Assembly (NCBI GenBank): GCA_021847015.1
Contig: JAJZVW010000015.1
Span: 22,651-86,650 of the forward strand
Reading direction: 5' to 3'
From: Pseudomonadota bacterium
GTDB lineage: Bacteria; Pseudomonadota; Alphaproteobacteria; Rhodospirillales; Magnetospirillaceae
DNA: 64,000 nucleotides
Part shown: piece after piece, positions 56,275 to 64,000 of the stretch
Position numbering within the stretch: the first letter of the stretch is position 1
Layout: each line of letters starts with the position of its first letter
Notes under the pieces: model-generated
Seen by the model: the letters and a program-made list of their open reading frames with translations, nothing else
What the model was told of the DNA's origin: nothing
Database searches by the model: none
Program-made: the position numbers and the translations under genes

Positions 56275-58209
56275 TCAGGCGCGCATCGCCGCCTGCCGGC
56301 GGGGTGGCGCCGCCGCCTCGCCGGTTTCGTCGAACAGGGCGGTAAGCTCGCGCATCATGGTGCCGCCCAGCTCCTCGGCGTCCATGATCGTGACGGCGCG
56401 GCGATAGTAGCGGGTGACGTCGTGGCCGATGCCGACGGCGACGAGTTCGACCGGCGAGCGGGTCTCGATCCACTCGATCACCTGGCGCAGATGCTTGTCC
56501 AGGTAATTGCCGGGATTGGCGGAATGGGTGGCGTCGTCCACCGGGGCGCCGTCGGAGATGACCATCAGGATGCGCCGCTGCTCGGGCCGCGCCAGCAGGC
56601 GCTCGTGGGCCCACAGCAGCGCCTCGCCGTCGATGTTCTCCTTGAGGATGCCCTCGCGCAGCATCAGTCCCAGATTGCGCCGCGCCCGCCGCCAGGGTGT
56701 GTCGGCGGCCTTGTAGATGATGTGCCGCAGATCGTTGAGGCGGCCGGGATTGGAGGGCTTGCCGCCGGCCTGCCAAGCCTCCTGGGACTGGCCGCCCTTC
56801 CAGGCGCGGGTGGTGAAGCCCAGCACCTCGACCTTGACCGCGCACCGCTCCAGCGTCCGGGCCAGGATGTCGGCGCTCATGGCCGCCACCGAGATCGGGC
56901 GCCCGCGCATTGAGCCCGAATTGTCGATCAGCAGGGAGACGACGGTGTCGCGGAAGTCCGTCTCCTTCTCGACCTTGAAGGACAGCGACTGGGTGGGGTT
57001 GGTGACGATCCGGGCCAGCCGGCCGGTATCCAGGATGCCCTCTTCCAAGTCGAAATCCCAGGCGCGGGTCTGCTGGGCCATCAGCTTGCGCTGCAACCGG
57101 TTGGCCAGCCTCGCCACCACGCTTTGCAGGTGGGCGAGCTGGTTGTCGAGCTGTAGGCGCAGCCGCGCCAGCTCCTCGGGGTCGCACAGATCCTCGGCGG
57201 CGACGATCTGGTCGAAGCGGGTGGTGTACGCGCGGTAGGGCCGCTCGCCGGCGCCCGTCTGGTGGGCCGGCTGCTGGCGCCGCCCGGCGGGGCCCGAGGG
57301 TTCCTCCGCGCCCGCGCCGGCCACCATCATGTCGTCCGTCCCGGCGACCATGCCCTCCTGCTCGCCGTCGCCTTCGGCGGCGCCGGGTGCCGGACGCTGT
57401 TGGCCCTCGCCCTTGGCGCTTTCGCTCTCCCCGTCCTGGCCGCTCTTGTCCGCCGACGAATCCCCGTCGCCGTCGCCGTCCCGGCCCTCACCGCTTTCCT
57501 CGTCCTGGCACCGCTCGTTCTCGCGGTCGTTTTCGCCGATCAGGCCCAGATCCACCAGCAGATCGCCCAGGGTGTGGGCGAACGTCTCCTGTTCGGAAAT
57601 CAGCGAGCGCAGCCGTTCCAGGCGCGCCCCCGCCCGGCTCTCGATCTCCGGGCGCCACAATTCCACCGCCGCCCGCGCCGATTCCGGCGGCGGAAAGCCG
57701 GTGAAGGCCTCGCGGGCGATCAGCCGCATGACGTCCGCCAGCGGCACGTCCTCGCGCCGGGTGGCTTGGGCCAGTCCCTCGGCGCGGTAGCGCTGTTCGA
57801 GGATCGCCGCGATGTTGCCGGCGACCCCGGCCATGCGGCGCGCGCCCAGGGCTTCGACGCGGGCCTGTTCGACCGCCTCGTAGACCCGGCGGGCGTCCGG
57901 CCCCGTCGGCATGCGCCGCGCGTGCAGCCGGTCGTCGTGGTAGCGCAGCCTGAGGGCGACGGCGTCGGCGGTGCCGCGCAGACGCACCAGATCCTGGGGG
58001 GTGAGCTGGCGCGGCGGCGCGGGCAGGCGCACCTCCGTCCCATGGACGGAGGCGGCGCCCGCGGCGTAACTCACCGAGACCTCGGCGCTTCCGGCGATGG
58101 CGCGCAGCGCGGCGGCGGTGGTGCGCCTGAGGAGATCCGCCGGAGCGTCCTCGCCGCCGGGATCGACCGGGTCGGCCGGTATGCCGGAACCGTTCCGGGG
58201 CACCGTCAC
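56275..58209 (-). CDS. cobT: Cobaltochelatase subunit CobT
   Basis: The 644-residue protein has an acidic linker (about 240-330, rich in Asp/Glu/Ser/Gly) and a C-terminal VWA domain with the metal-ion site DNSGSMRG and SDGAPVDD. With CobS and CobN it inserts cobalt into hydrogenobyrinate a,c-diamide in aerobic cobalamin synthesis. Its GTG overlaps the CobS stop by 4 bases (58203 is a second possible GTG). Confidence 0.92.
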   Translation of the reverse strand: MTVPRNGSGIPADPVDPGGEDAPADLLRRTTAAALRAIAGSAEVSVSYAAGAASVHGTEVRLPAPPRQLTPQDLVRLRGTADAVALRLRYHDDRLHARRMPTGPDARRVYEAVEQARVEALGARRMAGVAGNIAAILEQRYRAEGLAQATRREDVPLADVMRLIAREAFTGFPPPESARAAVELWRPEIESRAGARLERLRSLISEQETFAHTLGDLLVDLGLIGENDRENERCQDEESGEGRDGDGDGDSSADKSGQDGESESAKGEGQQRPAPGAAEGDGEQEGMVAGTDDMMVAGAGAEEPSGPAGRRQQPAHQTGAGERPYRAYTTRFDQIVAAEDLCDPEELARLRLQLDNQLAHLQSVVARLANRLQRKLMAQQTRAWDFDLEEGILDTGRLARIVTNPTQSLSFKVEKETDFRDTVVSLLIDNSGSMRGRPISVAAMSADILARTLERCAVKVEVLGFTTRAWKGGQSQEAWQAGGKPSNPGRLNDLRHIIYKAADTPWRRARRNLGLMLREGILKENIDGEALLWAHERLLARPEQRRILMVISDGAPVDDATHSANPGNYLDKHLRQVIEWIETRSPVELVAVGIGHDVTRYYRRAVTIMDAEELGGTMMRELTALFDETGEAAAPPRRQAAMRA

Positions 58210-59207
58210 ATCACCACGCGGGCCGGGGCCAGAGGCAGTTCGACGCCGAAGCAGCGCTGGTAATACTCGGCGATGATGGGACGCTCCACCTCGTCGCATT
58301 TGTTGAGGAAGGTCAGCCGGAACGCGAAGGCCACATCGCCGAAGATCTTGGCGTTCTCGGCCCAGGTGATGACCGTGCGCGGGCTCATCACCGTCGAGAT
58401 GTCGCCGTTGATGAAGCCCTGGCGCGTCAGGTCCGCCAGGGACACCATGCGGGCCACCGCCTCGCGGCCCTCGCGGTCGTCGTAGGCCGGCAGCTTGGCC
58501 GCGACGATGTCGCACTCGGCGTCGTGTTCCAGGTAGTTGAGGGTCGCCACGATGTTCCAGCGGTCCATCTGGCCCTGGTTGATCTGCTGGGTGCCGTGGT
58601 AGAGGCCGGTGGTGTCGCCCAGGCCGACCGTGTTGGCGGTGGCGAACAGGCGGAAGGCCGGATGGGGCCGGATGATCCGGTTCTGGTCCAGAAGGGTGAG
58701 CCGGCCCTCGACCTCGAGGACCCGCTGGATGACGAACATCACGTCGGGACGGCCGGCGTCGTACTCGTCGAAGACCAGGGCGCACGGATGCTGCAACGCC
58801 CAGGGCAGGATGCCTTCGCGGAACTCGGTGACCTGCTTGCCGTCCTTCAGCACGATGGCGTCCTTGCCGATCAGGTCGATGCGGCTGACGTGGCTGTCGA
58901 GGTTGACGCGGATGCAGGGCCAGTTCAGCCGCGCCGCCACCTGCTCGATGTGGGTGGACTTGCCGGTGCCGTGATAGCCCTGCACCATCACGCGGCGGTT
59001 GAAGGCGAAGCCGGCCAGGATGGCCAGGGTCGTGTCGTGGTCGAAGCGGTACGCCGGATCGATGTCGGGGACGTGTTCGCCGCCCTGCGAGAAGGCGGGC
59101 ACCCGCAGGTCGATGTCGATACCGAAGGTCTCGCGGACGCCGACTTGGGCGTCGGGAAGCGCGAGCGCGTGGTCCGAGGCGAGCGGGCTTTGAGCATTGG
59201 CGATCAT
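58206..59207 (-). CDS. cobS: Cobaltochelatase subunit CobS
   Basis: The 333-residue AAA+ ATPase has Walker [10 protein letters not shown] (77-85) and Walker B LVFDEYD (144-150), followed by [11 protein letters not shown]. It powers cobalt insertion with CobT, which is encoded directly downstream. The ATG at 59207 follows AAGGACC and is preferred; an upstream start at 59249 would add 14 residues. Confidence 0.92.
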   Translation of the reverse strand: MIANAQSPLASDHALALPDAQVGVRETFGIDIDLRVPAFSQGGEHVPDIDPAYRFDHDTTLAILAGFAFNRRVMVQGYHGTGKSTHIEQVAARLNWPCIRVNLDSHVSRIDLIGKDAIVLKDGKQVTEFREGILPWALQHPCALVFDEYDAGRPDVMFVIQRVLEVEGRLTLLDQNRIIRPHPAFRLFATANTVGLGDTTGLYHGTQQINQGQMDRWNIVATLNYLEHDAECDIVAAKLPAYDDREGREAVARMVSLADLTRQGFINGDISTVMSPRTVITWAENAKIFGDVAFAFRLTFLNKCDEVERPIIAEYYQRCFGVELPLAPARVVM

Positions 59208-59245
59208 AAGACGGGGTCCTTGGGTGGTCGGGGCGGCGCCCCGGC

Positions 59246-59824
59246 TCATTCATTGAGGCTGTTGAGGAGCGTGTTGTAGGCTTGGTTGATTTCCTTGCAC
59301 TTCTCTTCGGCGGCCTTGTCTCCGCCGTTGGCGTCCGGGTGGTGGATCTTGACCAGTTCCCGGTAGCGCGCCCGCAAAGCCACCAGCGTCAGCGGCGGTT
59401 CCAGGGCCATGACGCGCATGGCCTGTTCCTCCGGCGACCGTCCGGCGGCGGCCTTGGCCCGGGCGCTGTCCTCCTCCTCGTCGTCGTCGAAGACGCCGAA
59501 GGGGTCGTGGACCGAGAAGGCGAAGCGCCGGTTGGCGGTCTTGGTTCCCAGCGGCCAGGTGGGCCGCTGCCAGGTGGTGTCGCGGCGCAGTTCGCCTTCG
59601 ATCTCGTCGGCCGACATTCCGGCATAATAGTTCCACGCGGCGTTGTAGGCGCGCACGTGATCGAGGCAGAACCAATAGTACTCGTTCAGGCGGTCGCGGG
59701 CCTGGGGCGCCCGGTACTCCCCGTCCTGCGGGCAGCCGGGATGGTCGCATCGGCGGTGCGCCTTTTTCCCGTCGGCTTCGTCGTATCCGAGTCTCCAGGA
59801 GGGTTTCGCGTTCGTCGCCTTCAT
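59246..59824 (-). CDS. J-domain protein
   Basis: The 192-residue protein has a C-terminal J domain (about residues 140-190) with HPD at 162-164. The N-terminal half has a CDHPGC...WFCLDH cysteine set that may bind zinc, and a [13 protein letters not shown] segment. Genes like this stand next to cobS and bolA in many alphaproteobacteria. It probably recruits Hsp70 for a special client. It is divergent from bolA. Confidence 0.88.
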   Translation of the reverse strand: MKATNAKPSWRLGYDEADGKKAHRRCDHPGCPQDGEYRAPQARDRLNEYYWFCLDHVRAYNAAWNYYAGMSADEIEGELRRDTTWQRPTWPLGTKTANRRFAFSVHDPFGVFDDDEEEDSARAKAAAGRSPEEQAMRVMALEPPLTLVALRARYRELVKIHHPDANGGDKAAEEKCKEINQAYNTLLNSLNE

Positions 59825-59948
59825 GATCGGTCATAATGAGGGCTCGGCCGCCGGCTGGCAAGGCGGCAGCGGCCAGGTCCCAGGTCTTGACGGCAGGCCC
59901 CTGAACTACCACTTCCGGGAGGCTCAGGCCAATGACAGGAGGACCCCT

Positions 59949-60224
59949 TTGAGCGTCCGCGCCACCATCGAGAGAAAGCTTGCCGGGGGGCTCGCGCCCA
60001 GCCGGCTTGCCGTGATCGACGAATCCCACCGCCATGCCGGGCATGCCGGCCACCACCCGGACGGGGAAAGCCATTTCCACATAGAGATCGTGGCGGAAGC
60101 CTTCGTCGGCAAGTCCCGCGTCGAACGGCACCGCATGGTCAACGCCCTGCTGGCCGAGGAACTGGCCGGGCGCGTGCACGCCATGGCGCTGACCACGCTG
60201 ACCCCGGACGAGGCTGGGGGCTGA
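59949..60224 (+). CDS. bolA: BolA family protein
   Basis: The 91-residue protein starts at a TTG at 59949 with AGGAGG 5 bases before it; frames starting further upstream are not similar to BolA. The family pattern is clear: ESHRHAGHAG, HFHIEIV, GKSRVERHRMV and the C-terminal LAGRVHAMALTTLTP. BolA proteins act with monothiol glutaredoxins in iron-sulfur and stress regulation. The histidines H69-H90 region may bind a cluster. Confidence 0.9.
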   Translation: MSVRATIERKLAGGLAPSRLAVIDESHRHAGHAGHHPDGESHFHIEIVAEAFVGKSRVERHRMVNALLAEELAGRVHAMALTTLTPDEAGG

Positions 60225-60249
60225 CCCGGCGGACCGCCGGCGCCGCCGC

Positions 60250-61506
60250 TCACGCCGCCGCGGGCGGCGTGATGCGGATCGAGGTAAGCTGGTTGCGGTG
60301 CCGGCGCAGGATCTCGAACCGGAACCCGTGGAACAGGAAGACCTGGCCGACATTGGGGATCTGGCGGGATTCGTGGAGAATCAGGCCGGCGAGGGTGGCG
60401 GCCTCGTCGTCGGGCAGCCGCCATTCGAATTCGCGGTTGAGGTCCCGGATCGTCACCGTCCCGGCCACCACGTAGGATCCGTCCTGCTGCGCCCGCACGC
60501 CGGGCACGGACACGTCGTGCTCGTCGGCGATGTCGCCGACGATCTCCTCGATGATGTCCTCCAGCGTCACCACGCCCATCAGCGTGCCGTACTCGTCCAC
60601 CACCAGGGCGAAGTGCTCGTGCCGCTGGCGGAAGGCCTGGAGCTGTTCCAGCAGCGTGGTGGATTCCGGGATGAACCACGGCGGCGAGGCCAATGCCGGC
60701 ACGTCCAGGCCGTCGATCCTGCCGCCGCCGGCATGCAGCGCGCGGAGCACGTCCTTGGAATGGACCACGCCGACGATGTTGTCGGGATCGTCGCGCCACA
60801 GGGGAATGCGGGTGAACGGGCTGGCGAGAATCTGCGCCACCACCTCGTCCGCCGCCAGGCCGGCATCGACGGTGGTCATGGTGCGGCGGTGGGTCATCAC
60901 CGCGCCGACCTCGACGTCGTTGAGGTCGAGGATGGACCGCAGCATGCGGCGCTCCTCCCTCACCTCGTCGGGGGTCGCGTGGACCTCGATGGCCCCGCGC
61001 AATTCGGCCACGGCCGCCGCCACGTCGGCCTCGGGGCTGGCGTTGGCCCCCACAAGGCGGAGCACCCCGCCGACGAACAGATGAATGGCGTGGATCGCCG
61101 GCCCCAGGACGGCCACCACCACGCGCATCACCGGCGCCAGCACCACCGCCACCCGGTTGGCGTGGCGGATGGCGACGGTCTTGGGCATGATCTCGGCGAA
61201 GATCAGCACCACCACGGTCATCACCGCGGTGGCGTAGGCGATGCCGGCTTCGCCGGCCAGGCCGATGGCGACGCCGGTGGCCAGCGAGGTCGCCAGGATG
61301 TGAACCAGGGTGTTGCCGAGCAGGATCGACCCCAGCAGCCGCTCCTTGCGGGCCCGCAAGCGGTTGACCAGCGCCGCGCGCCGGTCGCCCTCGGCTTCCA
61401 GGGTATGCATCAGCGGCTTGGACGCCACCGTCAGCGCGGTTTCCGCCGCGCCGAAGAAGGCGAGCAGCAGAAGCAGGCCGACGATGGCGGCGATGGCAGC
61501 GATCAT
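60250..61506 (-). CDS. CNNM/CorC-type transporter (hemolysin family)
   Basis: The 418-residue protein has a DUF21 membrane domain (about four helices, residues 1-150), two CBS domains (residues 195-320, including VMTHRRTMTTVDAGLAADEV and EHFALVVDEYGTLMGVVTLE) and a C-terminal CorC_HlyC domain. Members export magnesium or cobalt, or resist them. Its ATG overlaps the aroB stop by 4 bases. Confidence 0.92.
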   Translation of the reverse strand: MIAAIAAIVGLLLLLAFFGAAETALTVASKPLMHTLEAEGDRRAALVNRLRARKERLLGSILLGNTLVHILATSLATGVAIGLAGEAGIAYATAVMTVVVLIFAEIMPKTVAIRHANRVAVVLAPVMRVVVAVLGPAIHAIHLFVGGVLRLVGANASPEADVAAAVAELRGAIEVHATPDEVREERRMLRSILDLNDVEVGAVMTHRRTMTTVDAGLAADEVVAQILASPFTRIPLWRDDPDNIVGVVHSKDVLRALHAGGGRIDGLDVPALASPPWFIPESTTLLEQLQAFRQRHEHFALVVDEYGTLMGVVTLEDIIEEIVGDIADEHDVSVPGVRAQQDGSYVVAGTVTIRDLNREFEWRLPDDEAATLAGLILHESRQIPNVGQVFLFHGFRFEILRRHRNQLTSIRITPPAAA

Positions 61507-62606
61507 GACGTGAATTCGTCCAGCATGGCGCGCAGGGCGTCGATGGGAACGTCCCGGGTGAGGAAGCTCCGGCCCAGCCCGCGCGCCAGCACGAAGGTCA
61601 CCTTGCCGTCCTTGACCTTCTTGTCGCCGGCCATGTGATGGAGCAGCCGGCCGGAATCCCATATCCGGTTGCCGGGAAGCCGCACCGGCAGGCCGATTCG
61701 GGCCAGGTGGCGCTCCAGCCGCGCGCCGTCGGCGGCGGGAGCCAGGCCGAGGCGGGCGGACAGGCGGAAGGCCATGACCATGCCGATGGCAACCGCCTCG
61801 CCGTGGAGGATTTCGTCGGTGAAGCCGATTTCGGCCTCCAGCGCGTGGCCGAAGGTGTGGCCCAGGTTCAAGAGCGCCCGGGCGCCGCTTTCGTGCTCGT
61901 CCGCGGCGACGATCCGCGCCTTGGCCCGGCAGCTCGTGGCCACCGCATGGCGGCGGGCGCCGTCGTCGCCGGCGATCACCGCCTCGCCATGGGCGTCCAG
62001 CCAGTCGAAGAAGGCGGGGTCGTCGATGCAGCCGTATTTCACCACCTCGCCGTAGCCGGCCAATACTTGGCGGCGCGGCAGGGTGTCGAGGGTGCCGGTG
62101 TCGGCCAGCACCAGCCGCGGCTGGTGGAAGGCGCCGACCAGGTTCTTGCCGTGGGGGGTGTTGATGCCGGTCTTGCCGCCCACCGAGCTGTCCACCTGGG
62201 CCAGCAAGGTGGTGGGGATCTGGACGAAATCCATGCCGCGCAGGCAGATGGCCGCGGCGAAGCCGGTGAGGTCGCCGATCACCCCTCCGCCCAGGGCGAC
62301 GACCATGGTCGAGCGCTCGCAGCGGGCGCCGAGCATGGCGCCCACCAGGCGTTCCAGGTGGGCGAAATCCTTGGTGCCCTCGCCGGCCGGCAGGACGATG
62401 GAGGTGTGGCCAATGCCCGCCCCGTCCAGGGATGCGGCCAGGCGCCCCAGGTAGAGCGGCGCCACGTTGTCGTCGGTGACGACGAAGGCGCGCGCGCTCC
62501 GCATCACCGGGCGCATCATCGTCCCCGCCTGGTCCAGCAGGCCCGGCCCGATGCGTATGGCGTAGCTGCGCGCGCCCAGATCGAGGCTCAGTTCGTCGAA
62601 GCTCAT
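61503..62606 (-). CDS. aroB: 3-dehydroquinate synthase
   Basis: The 367-residue enzyme closes the shikimate-pathway ring from DAHP. The NAD-binding [13 protein letters not shown], the substrate-site [19 protein letters not shown] and metal histidines ([11 protein letters not shown]) are present. The gene overlaps aroK by 4 bases upstream and the CNNM gene by 4 bases downstream. Confidence 0.97.
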   Translation of the reverse strand: MSFDELSLDLGARSYAIRIGPGLLDQAGTMMRPVMRSARAFVVTDDNVAPLYLGRLAASLDGAGIGHTSIVLPAGEGTKDFAHLERLVGAMLGARCERSTMVVALGGGVIGDLTGFAAAICLRGMDFVQIPTTLLAQVDSSVGGKTGINTPHGKNLVGAFHQPRLVLADTGTLDTLPRRQVLAGYGEVVKYGCIDDPAFFDWLDAHGEAVIAGDDGARRHAVATSCRAKARIVAADEHESGARALLNLGHTFGHALEAEIGFTDEILHGEAVAIGMVMAFRLSARLGLAPAADGARLERHLARIGLPVRLPGNRIWDSGRLLHHMAGDKKVKDGKVTFVLARGLGRSFLTRDVPIDALRAMLDEFTS

Positions 62607-63169
62607 GGTTTCTCCAGCAGTGCCGCCAAGGCGGCCAGCACCTTGTTCGCGGTATGGTCGGGCGGTTCGTCCCCGGAATCGACGACGATGTCGGCCTCGG
62701 CGTAGACGGGATAGCGGGCGTCCATCAGGCGGGCGAGGACTTTGCGGGGGTCATCCTGCGCCAGCAGCGGCCGATGATCCCGCCCGGCGGTGCGCTTGAC
62801 CAGCAGGTCCAGATCGGCCCGCAGCCACACCGACACCGCCTTGGCCTTGATGGCCCGGCGCGTCTCGGGGTCGCAATAGGCGCCGCCGCCGGTGGCCAGC
62901 ACGCATCGGGGCCCGTCCAACAGCCGTGCGATCACCTTGCGCTCGCCCTCGCGGAAGGCGGGTTCGCCGTGGCGGGCGAAGTAGTCGGCGATGGTGCATC
63001 CGGCCGCGTTTTCGAACTCGGTGTCGGCGTCGAGGAACGGAAGCCCCAGACGCAGGGCCAGCCGGCGGCCGACGCAGGATTTGCCGGCGCCCATCAGCCC
63101 GACCAGCACCACCGGACGGTCCAGCCGGGCGGCCAGCGCCTCGGGGGGAATGGCGGCGGTTTCAGTCAT
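62603..63169 (-). CDS. aroK: Shikimate kinase
   Basis: The 188-residue P-loop kinase has Walker A GLMGAGKS (24-31), DADTEFE for shikimate binding, [11 protein letters not shown], and the lid [11 protein letters not shown]. It phosphorylates shikimate, two steps after the AroB product. The start is the ATG at 63169; the longer in-frame reading upstream is not family-like. It is the first gene of aroK-aroB-CNNM. Confidence 0.96.
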   Translation of the reverse strand: MTETAAIPPEALAARLDRPVVLVGLMGAGKSCVGRRLALRLGLPFLDADTEFENAAGCTIADYFARHGEPAFREGERKVIARLLDGPRCVLATGGGAYCDPETRRAIKAKAVSVWLRADLDLLVKRTAGRDHRPLLAQDDPRKVLARLMDARYPVYAEADIVVDSGDEPPDHTANKVLAALAALLEKP

Positions 63170-63394
63170 GCCCGCCGAACCGGCGTTGATCGGCGGGGGG
63201 TGGGCCGGTACACTGCCCCATATTCGCCATGGTCGGACCCTAGCCTTGTCGTTGCGCGGAACGGGAGGAGCGGGAAAGCCCAGCGCGCCGCCTTCCGCGG
63301 GACCGGTGGAGGGCCGGCGCCCGGAGGCCGGCCGCAATGCGCTATTATCCGTCCGGAGCCGCGCCTGTCCAGAACGTCATAACGAAGAGAGCTC

Positions 63395-63535
63395 ATGAGC
63401 AAGATTGCCGGTCTGCTGGTCGTCGTGGTGCTCGCGGTCCTGGTGGGCGGCGGCGTCTTCCTGGCCACGTTCGATATTCCGCCGCCCTCCACCAAGGTGG
63501 AGAAGGTGATTCCCGATGCGCGCCTTCCACGCTGA
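63395..63535 (+). CDS. Small membrane protein, 46 aa
   Basis: From the ATG at 63395 (GAAGAGAG upstream) residues 4-25 form one hydrophobic helix. A conserved-looking FDIPPPSTKVEKVIPDARLPR tail follows. Genes encoding similar short proteins precede a larger secreted protein near aroK in alphaproteobacteria. It overlaps the next gene by 20 bases and is probably co-expressed with it. Confidence 0.75.
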   Translation: MSKIAGLLVVVVLAVLVGGGVFLATFDIPPPSTKVEKVIPDARLPR

Positions 63536-64000
63536 CCGCGCCTTGAAGGCCCGCGTTCTGGCGGCGGCGGGTCTCCTGGCGGGGTTCGGCGCGCTGACGG
63601 CGGTCCCGGCGGCGGCCCAATCGGGCCCCCCGGTGTCGCTGCTGGCCCCGCCGGCCGGGTCCGCCGACTCGGCGCCGGCCGTCCAGCCCGCCGCGCCGGC
63701 CGCCACTTTGCCGACCACCGATCCCCGCAACGTGACCATCCAGCGCGAGGACATGCCGGCGTTCTCGGCCGATTCCCTCGGCCTGGTGGATGCCACGCAA
63801 GGGGGGTTCGCCGACGATCTGTGGGCGGGGACTTCCGCCGGCGCGGTGCGTGCCCTGTTGGGGCGGCTGCCGACCGCCACCGAATCGCCGACGCTGCGCA
63901 ACCTCGCGCGGCGCCTGCTGGTGACCGCCGCGGACGCGCCCAAGGAATCGCCGCCCGTCGGCGGGCCGCTGCTCCTGGACCTGCGGGTGCAAAGCCTTCT
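63516..64000 (+). CDS. Secreted protein, partial (3' end outside window)
   Basis: 161 codons from the ATG at 63516 to the window end. A signal peptide (about residues 10-34, ending PAAAQ) is followed by a Pro/Ala-rich linker and a helical part beginning PTTDPRNVTIQREDMPAFSA. The protein is exported, but nothing identifies its function in the visible part. It starts inside the small membrane gene's last codons. Confidence 0.72.
   Translation, partial: MRAFHADRALKARVLAAAGLLAGFGALTAVPAAAQSGPPVSLLAPPAGSADSAPAVQPAAPAATLPTTDPRNVTIQREDMPAFSADSLGLVDATQGGFADDLWAGTSAGAVRALLGRLPTATESPTLRNLARRLLVTAADAPKESPPVGGPLLLDLRVQSL

Noticed and set aside
56275..59253. A 992-codon frame covering cobT and cobS
   Set aside because: The upstream part is cobS read in the wrong frame. 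CobT begins at the GTG overlapping the CobS stop.

Overview
The window is high-GC DNA (roughly two thirds G+C) from an alphaproteobacterium, most likely of the Rhodospirillales and possibly Magnetospirillum-like. That placement rests on protein character: cobS/cobT next to a J-domain gene and bolA, an aroK-aroB-CNNM run, cytochrome c maturation genes, a Pls/PosA-type synthetase and a TIGR02186-type protein. It is inference, because no rRNA or tRNA gene is present to anchor it.

Positions 1-13755 are the early half of a Mu-like prophage lying in reverse orientation. From right to left it carries a repressor on the + strand, a Ner-like regulator, MuA transposase and MuB ATPase, a run of small replication and regulatory genes (DUF3164, ParB-like, GemA/gp16, Mor), then an endolysin with small membrane proteins and a lipoprotein cut by the window edge. 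Three + strand genes sit inside this leftward region like morons. Two of them share a 62-bp promoter-leader repeat. The phage end appears to lie at 13755, inside a host DUF6429-type gene. Two phage reading frames are broken at G/C homopolymers.

Positions 13756-17100 form a small accessory patch: the broken DUF6429 gene, an unrecognised coiled-coil protein, a BrnT/HTH toxin-antitoxin pair, an integrase remnant, a Tat-exported beta-carbonic anhydrase and a two-helix membrane protein.

From about 17200 rightwards is mostly host core and metabolic sequence. It holds an FkbM methyltransferase, a GST, a stand-alone EF-G, a two-subunit molybdenum hydroxylase, a YkgJ-type protein and ccmCDEFGHI. Next come three small lipoproteins, a decayed SDR, ccmAB, aconitase A, a zinc/manganese ABC transporter and a YdjM-like membrane protein. 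A 1348-residue Pls/PosA-type synthetase follows, with an Sfp-type phosphopantetheinyl transferase beside it that could activate its carrier domain. Then come a Bax-like glucosaminidase, an NfuA-type protein, a universal stress protein, TIGR02186, murJ, a DUF2333 protein, a metallophosphoesterase, PBP1A, a YgjP-type protease, cobTS, a J-domain protein, bolA, a CNNM/CorC protein, aroB and aroK. The last two genes are a small membrane protein and a secreted protein cut by the window end.

Scattered between genes is a family of palindromic repeats bounded by GTCRTYCCGA and its complement. The synthetase/transferase interval also holds a 165-bp element with 33-bp inverted ends and two long perfect hairpins. 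No CRISPR array, rRNA, tRNA or riboswitch was recognised.
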